Assembly (NCBI GenBank): GCA_021787845.1
Contig: JAJYLH010000003.1
Span: 124,001 to 188,000, forward strand
Length of the DNA stretch: 64,000 nt
Source: Myxococcales bacterium
GTDB taxonomy: Bacteria; Myxococcota; Myxococcia; Myxococcales; JAJYLH01
Direction of reading: 5' to 3'
Position numbers and translations under genes: made by a program. Position 1 is the stretch's first letter. Every line of letters begins with the position of its first letter. The notes under the pieces are model-generated. The model made no database searches. It saw only the letters and a program-made list of their open reading frames with translations, and was not told the DNA's origin. Shown here one piece after another: positions 44,901 to 52,057 of the stretch.

Positions 44901-46095
44901 CGGCCAGAGCCCGGTCGACCGCCGCCAGCTCCTTCGCGGTCATCCCCCGTCGAATCGACGGGTTCCACCGGCCGATACCCTGGTACGCCTTGGCGACCTC
45001 CGTCGCATTCTCTTCCGCCGCCTCGCGGGTCTTCCGGTTGCGGTCGCGAACCGCCTGATTCAGCTTCCGCTGTTCGGTCTGGTTCTGCGCTCTCTCGTCG
45101 GCCGAAAGCTTCCGATTTTCGGCATGCGCCCAGGGAAATCGTCGAAAGCGGACGAGCTGGACGCTTTCGATCCCCGGAAGCGAGAGCACCCGCTCGTCGG
45201 CCTGCCCGCCGGAGCGCTGCTGCCCATAGCGACCGTTCCAATCGTTGACGCGATTGAGCACCTCGAGCCAGGCGGCCTTGGAGCCCGGGTTCGCTCTTGC
45301 GCCCTGGGCGAAGCTCAGGGTCACCTTGATTTCGGGCGCGACCAGGTCCTGGTTCTGGTAATAGTCGTATTCGAGCGCAAGCCGGGCGATCACCTGCTGC
45401 GCCGTCTTCAGCCCCGCGAGTTGGTCGCCGACATAGAAGAACTGCGGCGGCCCCCGGGTGATCATCTGGAAGTTGCCGCTCGCGATCTCCGACGCCGCCG
45501 CGTCGCGCGCGAGAAGGACGCGCCCGAACCGGGCGTCGACCCGCGTTCGGGGGAAGCGGTCCCGCTGACCGTATCTCGCCGCCTGGTTCTCCTCCGGATG
45601 CTCGCGCAGGTGTCTTTCCAAGGCGAGGCGCGCCTTCTTCCAGCGAGCCCGCGCGTCCTCGGCCGCCGACGCCGCGGCGGCAATCGCCGGACGCTGAGCC
45701 CCGACGCGCGCGTGCTGGTCCAGAACCGCCCGCACGCTTTCTCGACACGCCTTGCCCGGCTCCTCGTTCCCCGCCAGGCGGTCGATGGTGCTCGCGGTCG
45801 CCTCCAACTCGGCGCGCACGCTGTCCCATTGATCGAGGAAGGTCCCTTCATTGGCGACCGAGCGGTACAACAGGCTCCGCAAGCGCTGAAACGGCGGCTC
45901 CAGCGCCGTCGCGACCGCGGGGTCGCCTCCGTTGCGCACCAGCGCCCGCGGCTCGGGGAGCGACCCGAGCAGGTCGTGCACCGGCTTGGAAACGCGCGCG
46001 AAGAACGGCGCCGCCACGGCGCTGTCCGCCTGCGTCGCCGCAGACGAGCACCGCTCCAGCTCCTCTTGAAGCCGCTTCACGTCAGCGCTGGGCAT
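38998..46095 (-). CDS. Giant DUF4157 (eCIS-associated) protein
   Basis: The protein has 2365 residues. The N-terminal 800 or so residues are long charged helices. Residues 830-1200 are Ala/Gly-rich amphipathic segments (GLALAAAKSTGG, LIVSGLSVALTFVPGGMLLKAGIGAAMGAI), reminiscent of tape-measure or membrane-active regions. Residues 1610-1830 are very His/Glu-rich. Near the C-terminus (2190-2270) lies a DUF4157 domain ending LLAHELTHVAQRG, with HELTH at 2256-2260, a zincin-like motif. DUF4157 proteins are strongly associated with eCIS loci as candidate cargo; in those the domain is usually N-terminal. The start overlaps the upstream gene by 19 bp and follows AAAGGTGA. No known toxin fold is visible. 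Confidence 0.85.
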   Translation of the reverse strand: MPSADVKRLQEELERCSSAATQADSAVAAPFFARVSKPVHDLLGSLPEPRALVRNGGDPAVATALEPPFQRLRSLLYRSVANEGTFLDQWDSVRAELEATASTIDRLAGNEEPGKACRESVRAVLDQHARVGAQRPAIAAAASAAEDARARWKKARLALERHLREHPEENQAARYGQRDRFPRTRVDARFGRVLLARDAAASEIASGNFQMITRGPPQFFYVGDQLAGLKTAQQVIARLALEYDYYQNQDLVAPEIKVTLSFAQGARANPGSKAAWLEVLNRVNDWNGRYGQQRSGGQADERVLSLPGIESVQLVRFRRFPWAHAENRKLSADERAQNQTEQRKLNQAVRDRNRKTREAAEENATEVAKAYQGIGRWNPSIRRGMTAKELAAVDRALADGDAALAAAAAGDAATVAKLTEEQKQLAQRRSQIVRTRELEAARVRDASGKSHRAAGLQVQVNEAIDQVSPTNEVSALRQVTVYASAPAGLGQVAKAQADERIPTTPLALAVAGRERAPVKSAANEEISRVDLSIRMSGKAGALANPAGGTQGARLAGGTAGARVAAALPLSGQGEFPDVLSQLVAQNATRMFAATAIKVHRFDLKKRGPGADPLADFAAAHRKPRGEALAVEIAQRRRMRGAESVLSSQLDRIEIAADHARPLISPQAASLQAAVARLDAQLAALRGLHGQALASGARGVGQTLGDLASIARTMGYQSAGVVRSIQKLVDERRDALARLASGLPPDGRASARDHARLDQIGRQVPGLTKVMRPRPGVAQKGRGLSALAFAQAHESARRRDSKGLFEAVAPGAAGALAILGKLRGQGYEPRLSGWFSSVWNKAKSYGSSALHAVSGAAHAVGGLALAAAKSTGGALAGAVKWSEGRASSFARAVAHAGTNLVEKAAHAYVRAGRRFAGAVASAAHKAWNISKHGISAAVHEVGGAAHRTGSFFKSLWHKTTGVVGAIAGKVRRGISTGLHDAGHWIGKEANKVGAGLLSAARYVKNHPLQVLAKVAEFSNPVGLAIAAAKYGWGKYGKQITSFAKAAWQATKHAAKAVGHFIQSPVGQLIVSGLSVALTFVPGGMLLKAGIGAAMGAIEAYSKGGNWKQILAGAAMGGLEGAVPFLKGGLAIATKVGLGAAKGVLPKLLDGKHHGWKDYAEGLVGGVASQAGGDLLQKFGGGKLLGKAEKFLTGNAGTKGVLGKIERSLARSGALQKALRFGKKFAPKIIKGAAWAYDKSGKVEKLAHGLHEFDELAQGGLEGSAWIAGHVFKSKEWQERLEHGAQEVEGIDTWVKKVDKVAEATHHYLGVGLRFVKPGNGQDGVLNEKDLDSQLHKERLQSVARYRVSGKGDVWDRLNSAEFRVRQKLSPLEAKVSKLAHRHDDAKPGALALLALKVHGKAEKASAVLEKASETGKKVQEGLENVVLMTDTDEKSGTLAWIHEHAETAEKWTKTANTALEFAHAATAVAGGATGLGLRAAGHGEIADKQDERAEKYADRFYEHAGDKLIKHPLERLKDSRAGKRVDGWAHAKLDHLRKMVHELGEREKDWEYKKQLHAASRLGRWHATHGRRFRSDGEKRDVGYRAGVEAMKGYHRHVARDDQEHEERGAAEHETLAERFGKFGEDDRVNPLARALDNLAGHRNSKAWRIGGETGGDLAEEWESHEHRHGGGEGEENGPEEPQGGAEREVAGPEEPSRERETPDAAMEHVGRPLAQELEKQVEHHGSAQAAQIEGTELQAQHEVHAENQREHHELAHEMAHHARERAEHPEQHAHELAAHQEELDAHPDAPEHALEKTVDGAGVAGGSTPPPAVAALPLVASPSASPEPPPAEHDPVFGKARSLLDRLDARVDRESASFHHLAATDAAKAQELHKSVMDVEAAQAEAELERLSRVVGEDPYLEEGLSNLAARHAAAKGRLTGVLAGKTAPVRLQGKSPVGAKPVPALTLLAHGTPAHGASAAGAPEAHAPPVAHPDHAVPGAAPAAHPTRVPLAHPGTPIPGAGSGDVAYLGEPHEDTWIGSGAAGRPIAEGLANDFHFGDSEVNEPTVGGELARLGSALGGLAGSLAGAAQEASGLAKAVGGSARAVGGIASDLGSLVGQKDNAVTRVAGEIAGEAGKVASWLKQGAGALGKAGGVIEKYTKQQRSSSSRAKPGSDSAAGLTFLKSASGETADGPAPVADAGAYADEPKRLDYGVMAGMERFLGTRLSDVKIHTGPGAELITKRFDAEAVTIREHIFFAPGRFSPQSFEGRKLLAHELTHVAQRGRPNLDTRTAEEEAHRAEASYGAPGMEILDLSKPQPDFVLNMAGAEKGLSAGPRTAKKERSISHGSSSQDNGIYGEELLDQVGERVHEMLLKDLEDDYESR

Positions 46096-46847
46096 CGTCG
46101 GTCACCTTTCTTAAGCTCCGGGTGCTCCCGGAGAAGCTCCGCCACCTGGTCCGGCAGCTTTTCGGCAAGAGACACCAGCGCGTCGATCCCCGCCGCGCGG
46201 ATCGGCTCCACGGCGTTGGCGACGATGGCCGCTATCTCCGAGCCCCCCCGAGGCTGCCGTTCCCAGTGGGGGTCTGGCGCTCTGGAGATAGAGTCTTCGA
46301 ACGCCTCGGCCAGGAACGCCACGAGAGGGGTTCCCCCGCCCAGGAACAGGGCTCGACCGGCGCCATCCCCGAACGCCTGCGCGAGCTCGGCGCGCCGGGT
46401 CGAGGTCAAGCTCATGGCGGCACGCGCCGCGTTGGCGAGCGCCAAGACGCTCCGCTCGGATTCGCCCTTGCGGGCTTCGTGCGAGGCGACGAGCTCCGCC
46501 AGGTCGGGAGGCAGAGGCTCGTCTCGCGCGTCACCCAGGAAGTCGAGGGCGGCGTCCCCGAGGGACTTTCTCGAAAGGGCGGCCCGCGCCGCCGAGAATC
46601 GGGCTTCTCCGCGAAGGAGATAGACCACCTGGCCGAGCGCGGGGTCGGAAAGAGCCGCGAGAAAGCCAGGCAGCTCCGAAGCGGGAATCCGCACTTCGTC
46701 GAAACAACGACCTACCTTTTGCGAGAGCGAGTGGTCGAAGTGCCCGGCGAGCTCGGAAAGCTCCGAGTCGACGAGTGCCGCGAGCGCGCGCGGACCTCCG
46801 TCCGTCAGCGCCTTGCGCGCGAGCGTGGCCAGCGACGGGCGCGTCAC
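46077..46847 (-). CDS. Unknown helical protein upstream of DUF4157 giant
   Basis: The protein has 256 residues, mostly alpha-helical, with no signal peptide. Segments such as LAALVDSELSELAGHF, LGQVVYLLRGEARF and VEPIRAAGIDALVSLAEKLPDQ suggest a helical bundle. GTG 46847 is preceded by GGAGAGGAGG and overlaps the previous gene's stop (GTGA). Its own end overlaps the start of the DUF4157 giant by 19 bp. Tight coupling suggests a partner or chaperone role, but the family is not recognised. Confidence 0.75.
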   Translation of the reverse strand: MTRPSLATLARKALTDGGPRALAALVDSELSELAGHFDHSLSQKVGRCFDEVRIPASELPGFLAALSDPALGQVVYLLRGEARFSAARAALSRKSLGDAALDFLGDARDEPLPPDLAELVASHEARKGESERSVLALANAARAAMSLTSTRRAELAQAFGDGAGRALFLGGGTPLVAFLAEAFEDSISRAPDPHWERQPRGGSEIAAIVANAVEPIRAAGIDALVSLAEKLPDQVAELLREHPELKKGDRRCPALT

Positions 46848-47272
46848 CGCGGCCTCCTCTCCAGCGCTCGAGGGAGACGGCGCGCGACCGGCGTTGCCCG
46901 GATGAGCACCTGCCCGCGCGGCTGACGCGCCCGGCCGCTTCGCTCGCGCGAACCTGCTGCGCCGTCGTCGTCCGACGCCGCTCTTGCCGAGCGCCGAGCC
47001 GCGGAACGAACGGCCCGACGGGAGCGGCTCCGCGATCGGCGGTCGGGAACCCTCCTGCCCTGCGTCTGCGACGCGAGGCTCGCGAACACCAGCGCGCGCG
47101 GGTCGACGCGCCGCGCGAGCGCCAGCGGCGAGGGCCCCCGCGCCTCGGGGAACACGGCAGGAGCGCTCCCGCCAATCGACAGCCCTTCCGCCGCCTGGCG
47201 CAAGGTCGCAAGCGTGCGGTGCCCGCCACGGCGGGTAAGCTGCACGACACGCTGGAGGCTCGTTCGGGCCAT
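46844..47272 (-). CDS. Small Arg-rich protein, first gene of DUF4157 operon
   Basis: The protein has about 142 residues. The N-terminal half looks ordinary (MARTSLQRVVQLTRRGGHR, SPLALARRVDPRALVFASL); the C-terminal half is Arg/Ser/Ala-rich and probably disordered. Support comes from the GTGA overlap with the next gene and a promoter (47308-47336) that places the start of transcription about 29 bp before ATG 47272. The Shine-Dalgarno is weak. Function unknown. Confidence 0.5.
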   Translation of the reverse strand: MARTSLQRVVQLTRRGGHRTLATLRQAAEGLSIGGSAPAVFPEARGPSPLALARRVDPRALVFASLASQTQGRRVPDRRSRSRSRRAVRSAARRSARAASDDDGAAGSRERSGRARQPRGQVLIRATPVARRLPRALERRPR

Positions 47273-47307
47273 CGACGGTCTTTCGGCAAGCTTCACGACA
47301 GGTCGGC

Positions 47308-47336
47308 AAGATACCACCCGGCCCCACGCCCATCAA
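47308..47336 (-). promoter_or_regulatory. Sigma-70-type promoter of DUF4157 operon
   Basis: Minus strand: -35 TTGATG (47336-47331), a 17-bp spacer, -10 TATCTT (47313-47308). It would drive the Arg-rich gene, the 256-residue gene and the DUF4157 gene as one operon. Confidence 0.5.
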
Positions 47337-47566
47337 CCGAAAACGGCTGGGTCCCCGCTTCGTGCGAAAAGAGCTCGATTCGGTGGACCTCGCGGCGCTC
47401 CGAGAACAGCGTTCTCTGGCCGATCCGCCGTGTTGCGATGCGGGGCGGCAGCGCAGCCGGAGGGCACCGTGCCCCGCGACCGAGGGAACAGTGCTGCTGG
47501 TCGGCGAAAGTCCGCGGGCGTGACATGCCCTTGCGAGAGGACATTGCTTCGTGCGAGCCTGGCCCC

Positions 47567-48013
47567 ATGATTGACCATCTGACCCTTCGCTGTCGGGATT
47601 TCGCGCGCAGCCGGGACTTCTATGTCGCGGCGCTCAAGCCTCTCGGCTACGAGGTCGTGATGAGTTTCGGCGAGATGGTGGGCCTGGGCGCGCGCGGCAA
47701 GCCGGACCTGTGGCTGACGCCGGGCGAGGTCGGGACGCCGAATCACGTGGCTTTCGGCTGCCCCGACCGGGCGACCGTCGACGCCTTCCACCAGGCGGCG
47801 CTCGAAGCTGGCGGGAGGGACGAGGGCGCTCCTGGTCTGCGTCCCGACTACCACCCCAACTACTACGCCGCGTTCGTCCTCGACCCCGACGGCCACAACA
47901 TCGAGGCGGTCTGCCATGCGCCGCTCGCTGCCAAGCCCGCCCATCGGGCCGGGAAGCCCGTCGCGCACCGGACGAGGACGCGACGCCGGCCGGCCAAGGC
48001 CGCGCGACGCTGA
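47567..48013 (+). CDS. VOC-family (glyoxalase-like) protein
   Basis: The protein has 148 residues. MIDHLTLRCRDFARSRDFYVAAL and FVLDPDGHNIEAVCH mark a glyoxalase/dioxygenase superfamily fold with likely metal ligands at H4 and the Glu of NIEAV. Such single-domain proteins include glyoxalases, fosfomycin-type enzymes and many uncharacterised lyases. The C-terminal 25 residues are Arg/Lys-rich, unlike the family. No operon partner is evident, and the specific reaction is unknown. Confidence 0.85.
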   Translation: MIDHLTLRCRDFARSRDFYVAALKPLGYEVVMSFGEMVGLGARGKPDLWLTPGEVGTPNHVAFGCPDRATVDAFHQAALEAGGRDEGAPGLRPDYHPNYYAAFVLDPDGHNIEAVCHAPLAAKPAHRAGKPVAHRTRTRRRPAKAARR

Positions 48014-48196
48014 AGAGCTCGGACGCCGGCACCCCGCGCGGGGAACCGTCGGGCGCGCCCGGCCGCAGCGGTATCGCCCGGCATCACGAGCGCGCTCTCC
48101 CGCTGGAGCCTTGCCGCTCGCTCGGATGTCGTTCCATCGCTCGAGCGCGTGCTAGCGTTGCACGGCGATCGCGCCCCGACTCGTCAAGGAACCATC

Positions 48197-49228
48197 GTGC
48201 CGGACGTTGCCAGCCAGGAGCTCATGGAGTTCGTGGGTCGCGCTCAGGGGCAGGCGGCGGGAACCGTCCACAAGCTCAACGGTGACGCGTCGAGCCGGTC
48301 GTACTACCGCGTCGAGACCCAGGAGCGCTCCTATGTCGTGATGGCGATGCCGGTCGGCGCCAGGGCTCCCGAGGAGGTCACGAGCGGCGCCGCCCCAGCG
48401 GAGCTCCCCTTCGTCAACGTCCAGCGGTATCTCGACCGCGTCGGCGTCCGGGTGCCGCACATCGTGCGCTACGAAGAAGAGCGCGGCCTGATGCTGCTCG
48501 AGGACTTGGGCGACCTGACCCTCGCGGCTGCGCTCGCCACCCGCTCGCGCGAGGAGCTGTACGGGCAGGCGGTCGACCTGCTCGCCCGGCTGCGCGCCCG
48601 CACCACGCGCGAGCCCGATTCGTCCTGCGTCGCCTTCACCCGCGCCTTCGACCGCGACCTCTATCGTTGGGAGCTCGATCACTTCTATATCTGGGGCTTA
48701 GTGGTCCGCAGCGGCCGCCAGCCGTCGACGCCGGAGCGCCAGGTGCTCGACAGCGCTTTCGAGCACCTGAGCGCGGCCCTGGACACGCTGCCCCGGGGTT
48801 TCACCCACCGCGATTATCAGAGCCGCAACCTGATGATTCGGGGCGGCGAGCTCGTCGTCCTGGACTTCCAGGACGCGCTGCTCGGTCCCACGCAGTACGA
48901 CCTGGTGGCGCTCCTGCGCGACAGCTACGTCGAGCTCGAACGCCCGTTCGTCGAGAAGATGGTGGCGCGCTACTGCGCTGCGCTCGAGGGGTACGGCATC
49001 GATCCCGGTGACCTGAACGAGTTCCTGCGGGTCTTCGACCTCGTCACCCTCCAGCGCAAGCTCAAGGACGGCGGGCGTTTCGTCTTCATCGACCGGGTGA
49101 AGAAGAACCCGTCGTTCCTTCCCTCGGCGCCCCCCTCGTTTCGTTACGTGAAAGAGGCCCTCGCCTCGCTCACCGGGTTCGACGACTTTCGCGAGGTGCT
49201 CGCCCGCTACGTGCCCGAAATCGCGTGA
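48197..49228 (+). CDS. Aminoglycoside-phosphotransferase-fold kinase, AmgK-like
   Basis: The protein has 343 residues. An APH/choline-kinase fold is shown by HRDYQSRNLMIRGGELVVLDFQDALLGPTQYDLVALLRD (catalytic D in HRDYQSRN, metal D in DFQDA). The N-terminus (DASSRSYYRV, LEDLGD) and the C-terminus (RKLKDGGRFVF) match the cell-wall sugar kinases AmgK/YvdJ-like, which phosphorylate N-acetylmuramate and N-acetylglucosamine during peptidoglycan recycling. GTG 48197 follows AAGGA at 6 bp. No murU-type nucleotidyltransferase lies beside it, so the role is probable rather than firm. Confidence 0.82.
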   Translation: MPDVASQELMEFVGRAQGQAAGTVHKLNGDASSRSYYRVETQERSYVVMAMPVGARAPEEVTSGAAPAELPFVNVQRYLDRVGVRVPHIVRYEEERGLMLLEDLGDLTLAAALATRSREELYGQAVDLLARLRARTTREPDSSCVAFTRAFDRDLYRWELDHFYIWGLVVRSGRQPSTPERQVLDSAFEHLSAALDTLPRGFTHRDYQSRNLMIRGGELVVLDFQDALLGPTQYDLVALLRDSYVELERPFVEKMVARYCAALEGYGIDPGDLNEFLRVFDLVTLQRKLKDGGRFVFIDRVKKNPSFLPSAPPSFRYVKEALASLTGFDDFREVLARYVPEIA

Positions 49229-49280
49229 GCACGCCAGCGATCCTGGCGAGAGACAGCGCTTCCGATGGGCGGTACCGCTT

Positions 49281-49907
49281 CTACTTGGCGAGGTAGAGCG
49301 CGTCGCCCCATTCGTGCCGGGTCATCTCCGTCGCCGCCCGCCGGAAGCCGCGCTCCTGGAGCCACGCGTCGAGCTCCTCCAGCCGCGCGCATCCCCGGTA
49401 GAGCTCGCCGGTGTTCACCTCGGAGTAGATGGCCCGAAAGCCGCGCACCAGATCGCCAAACCCTTCCAACGCCAAGAGCTCCGCGCCCTGGATGTCGAGG
49501 TTGAGAAAATCGTAACCGGCAAGGTCGATCTGCTCCTGCGCGACGAGGGTGCGAAAGGTGGTGGCCGGCAGCGCTACCGTCTGGTCGAACGTGACCTTCG
49601 GATGGTGCGCGAGGTGTCGGGCCGGCGCGAGAATCGACGAGGATTGCCCGTTGCTCGCGAGGTGCAGCGTCGCCGTCTCGCCGTCCCGATTCGACAGCAC
49701 CGCCTGGACGACGCGCGTCGCCATCCGGCCGGCGGCGCGCCGGGTCAGCTCGGGAATCAGGTTCGGGTTCGCCTCGATCCAGACGACACGCTGAACGCCA
49801 GCGCTCTCGTAGGCCTCACGCTCTTCGGCGAGGTGCGCGCCGACGTGGATGACCCCGGCCGGTCGCAAGCGGTACCGGCGAACGAGCTTCTTCATCGGCA
49901 TCAACAT
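49281..49907 (-). CDS. FkbM-family methyltransferase
   Basis: The protein has 208 residues. The SAM-dependent methyltransferase fold is shown by GVIHVGAHLAEEREAYESAGVQRVVWIEANP and FLNLDIQGAELLALEGF, the FkbM signature. Members O-methylate sugars or polyketides. It lies 28 bp after the GT11 gene on the same strand, so methylation of a fucose-containing glycan is a reasonable inference. The start has GAGGGA 8 bp upstream. Confidence 0.9.
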   Translation of the reverse strand: MLMPMKKLVRRYRLRPAGVIHVGAHLAEEREAYESAGVQRVVWIEANPNLIPELTRRAAGRMATRVVQAVLSNRDGETATLHLASNGQSSSILAPARHLAHHPKVTFDQTVALPATTFRTLVAQEQIDLAGYDFLNLDIQGAELLALEGFGDLVRGFRAIYSEVNTGELYRGCARLEELDAWLQERGFRRAATEMTRHEWGDALYLAK

Positions 49908-49935
49908 CAGCCGTTCCCTCGACGCCGCGCGGCGC

Positions 49936-50790
49936 TCACAGGCGGGTCCAGCTCTCCGGCACCAGATCCGGGCTGTTCGACTCCACTCGGCGAAACCACT
50001 GCCGGGGAGCGATGACCAAGCGGGAGGGGTTCTGGTTCAGCCAGGCGCCCCACCAACTGAAGCTCGAGTTGGCCACGACCTGGTGCCGGCAGCGGCTCAT
50101 CAGCAAGAGCTCGTCGGCGTCGGCGATTTCGGGTCGGGACACGAAGGTGGTCGGTCCCGGCAAGGTCAGGTTCGCCTTCGCCCAGGCGATGTCGTCGGAG
50201 AAAACGAAGAACGCCGGCTCGCCCAGCGCCTGCCGCAGGTGCGCGCCCGCACGTGCGTAGTAGTCGAGCGAGCAGGCGCCCAAGCTCGCCCGCGCGCGGG
50301 GGTCGGTCAGGTAGTCGCCACGGCGCACGTGGACCGCGACGGACGGGAGCGCTTCTATTGCCCGCATAAGGTCTCCGGGGGCGCTGCCGCCTCTCGGCGC
50401 GAAATCCCGCACGAGCTGCTCACGGGCGTCGAGGAAGTACTTTTCCGTCTGCCAGTAGCCGCGCAGGTACGTCTCCGGCCCCGCGCGCAGCACCGCCGGG
50501 TCGAAGACGTTCGTCACCCCCTCGCGCAGATAGGTCGCACGCTGGCGCAGCTTGAGCTTCGCTCGCCAGGCGCTGCCGTACTTGAGGCGCACGATTTCGC
50601 GCGCGCTCGCGAGACGCACCGGAAGCTCATAAGCGTCGAGAGCGAACTGGCGCGGCGTGCCGCGGCCGGGTTTCGCAAACGCGGAGAGGTCGAGCGCGAG
50701 CTCGGTTCCCCGCCGCAGCGCCAGCGCGCGCCCGACGGCGTACTGGAACATCTGGTTGCCCAAGCCCCCGATGAGCCGCGTGACGATCAC
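49936..50790 (-). CDS. GT11 family alpha-1,2-fucosyltransferase
   Basis: The protein has 284 residues, normal for bacterial GT11. Motifs: GGLGNQMFQYA near the start, HVRRGDY at 154-160 (GDP-fucose binding), FSDD and SSFSWWGAWLN. It should transfer fucose from GDP-L-fucose to a galactose-type acceptor. The GDP-fucose pathway genes gmd and fcl lie just across a divergent gap of about 220 bp. The start is GTG 50790. A TAGGCT -10-like hexamer (50803-50798) lies only 7 bp upstream, which could mean a leaderless transcript. Confidence 0.92.
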   Translation of the reverse strand: MIVTRLIGGLGNQMFQYAVGRALALRRGTELALDLSAFAKPGRGTPRQFALDAYELPVRLASAREIVRLKYGSAWRAKLKLRQRATYLREGVTNVFDPAVLRAGPETYLRGYWQTEKYFLDAREQLVRDFAPRGGSAPGDLMRAIEALPSVAVHVRRGDYLTDPRARASLGACSLDYYARAGAHLRQALGEPAFFVFSDDIAWAKANLTLPGPTTFVSRPEIADADELLLMSRCRHQVVANSSFSWWGAWLNQNPSRLVIAPRQWFRRVESNSPDLVPESWTRL

Positions 50791-51010
50791 GCCGCCAAGC
50801 CTACCATTTTCGCTTCTGCCCTCGGGCGACGCGCCTCGGGGCCGGGTGGAAGCGCGGCCGGGCGGCCGGCCCCGCCCCTACACGGCCTGCGGGAACGATC
50901 CCGGTCCCCGAGAGCGCAAGCGCCAGCCTGCGAGCACGGGCGAGGCGAATTGACTTGGCTTTCGGTCCGATGGCACCTTCCCTCCGGTCCCGAACGAAGG
51001 GGGAGGTCGA

Positions 51011-52057
51011 ATGAAGAAGGCGCTCATCACCGGCATTACTGGACAGGACGGCTCCTACCTGGCGGAGCTGCTGCTCGAGAAGGGCTACGAGGTCCACGGC
51101 GTCATCCGCCGCGCCTCGACCTTCAACACCGACCGCATCGACCACCTCTACCGCGACCCGCACGACGAGGACGCGAAGCTGTTCCTCCACTACGGCGACC
51201 TCGCGGCCGGCGCCGCGTTCCTCCGGGTGCTGGAGAAGGTCGAACCCGACGAGGTCTACAACCTCGCGGCGCAGTCGCACGTGCGCGTGTCCTTCGACCA
51301 GCCGGAGTACACCTGCGACGTGGTGGCCACCGGCGCGCTGCGGGTGTTTCAAGCGGTCCTGGATTACGGCAAGGCTACCGGTAGGCAGGTGCGCGTCTAC
51401 CAGGCGGGCTCGTCGGAGATGTTCGGAGCGTCGCCGCCGCCGCAGAACGAGAGCACTCCCTTCCACCCCCGGAGCCCCTACGCGGTGGCCAAGGTGGCGG
51501 CGCACGGGTTCGCGGTCAACTACCGGGAAGCCTACGGGCTCTTCGTCTGCAACGGCATCCTCTTCAACCACGAATCGCCCCGTCGGGGAGAAACATTCGT
51601 CACCCGGAAGGTGACCCGAGCCGTCGGTCGCATTGCACAAGGGCTGCAGGACACCTTGTACCTCGGCAACCTCGACGCGCGCCGCGACTGGGGCTTCGCC
51701 GGCGACTTTGTCGAGGCGATGTGGCGGATGCTGCGGGCCGACTCGCCCGATGACTACGTCATCGCGACGGGAGAATCGCACTCGATTCGGGAGCTCCTGG
51801 ACCTCGCTTTCGGTCTCGCGGGGCTCGACTGGCAAGAGCACGTGCGCTTCGATCCGCGGCTGAAGCGGCCGACCGAGGTCGACGACCTCCGGGGCGACGC
51901 GAACCGGGCCCGGCAGAAGCTGGGCTGGCGGCCCCAGGTCGATTTTCCGGAGTTGGTCCGCCGAATGGTCGAGCACGACCTCGACCTCGCCCGGCAGGAG
52001 GCTGCCTTGCGCGCGGCGGGCCATTCGCCCATCCTCCGCTCGGTGATTCATGGATAA
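51011..52057 (+). CDS. gmd: GDP-mannose 4,6-dehydratase
   Basis: The protein has 348 residues, full length. NADP-binding [10 protein letters not shown] (8-17), catalytic SSE (134-136), Y157 and K161 (YAVAK) and [16 protein letters not shown] are diagnostic. It converts GDP-D-mannose to GDP-4-keto-6-deoxymannose. It overlaps fcl by 8 bp, so the two steps to GDP-L-fucose are coupled. GGGGGAGG precedes the ATG. Confidence 0.97.
   Translation: MKKALITGITGQDGSYLAELLLEKGYEVHGVIRRASTFNTDRIDHLYRDPHDEDAKLFLHYGDLAAGAAFLRVLEKVEPDEVYNLAAQSHVRVSFDQPEYTCDVVATGALRVFQAVLDYGKATGRQVRVYQAGSSEMFGASPPPQNESTPFHPRSPYAVAKVAAHGFAVNYREAYGLFVCNGILFNHESPRRGETFVTRKVTRAVGRIAQGLQDTLYLGNLDARRDWGFAGDFVEAMWRMLRADSPDDYVIATGESHSIRELLDLAFGLAGLDWQEHVRFDPRLKRPTEVDDLRGDANRARQKLGWRPQVDFPELVRRMVEHDLDLARQEAALRAAGHSPILRSVIHG

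Noticed and set aside
47293-47568. 91-codon minus-strand open frame
   Set aside because: No ribosome binding site or recognisable domain; it covers the promoter of the DUF4157 operon.
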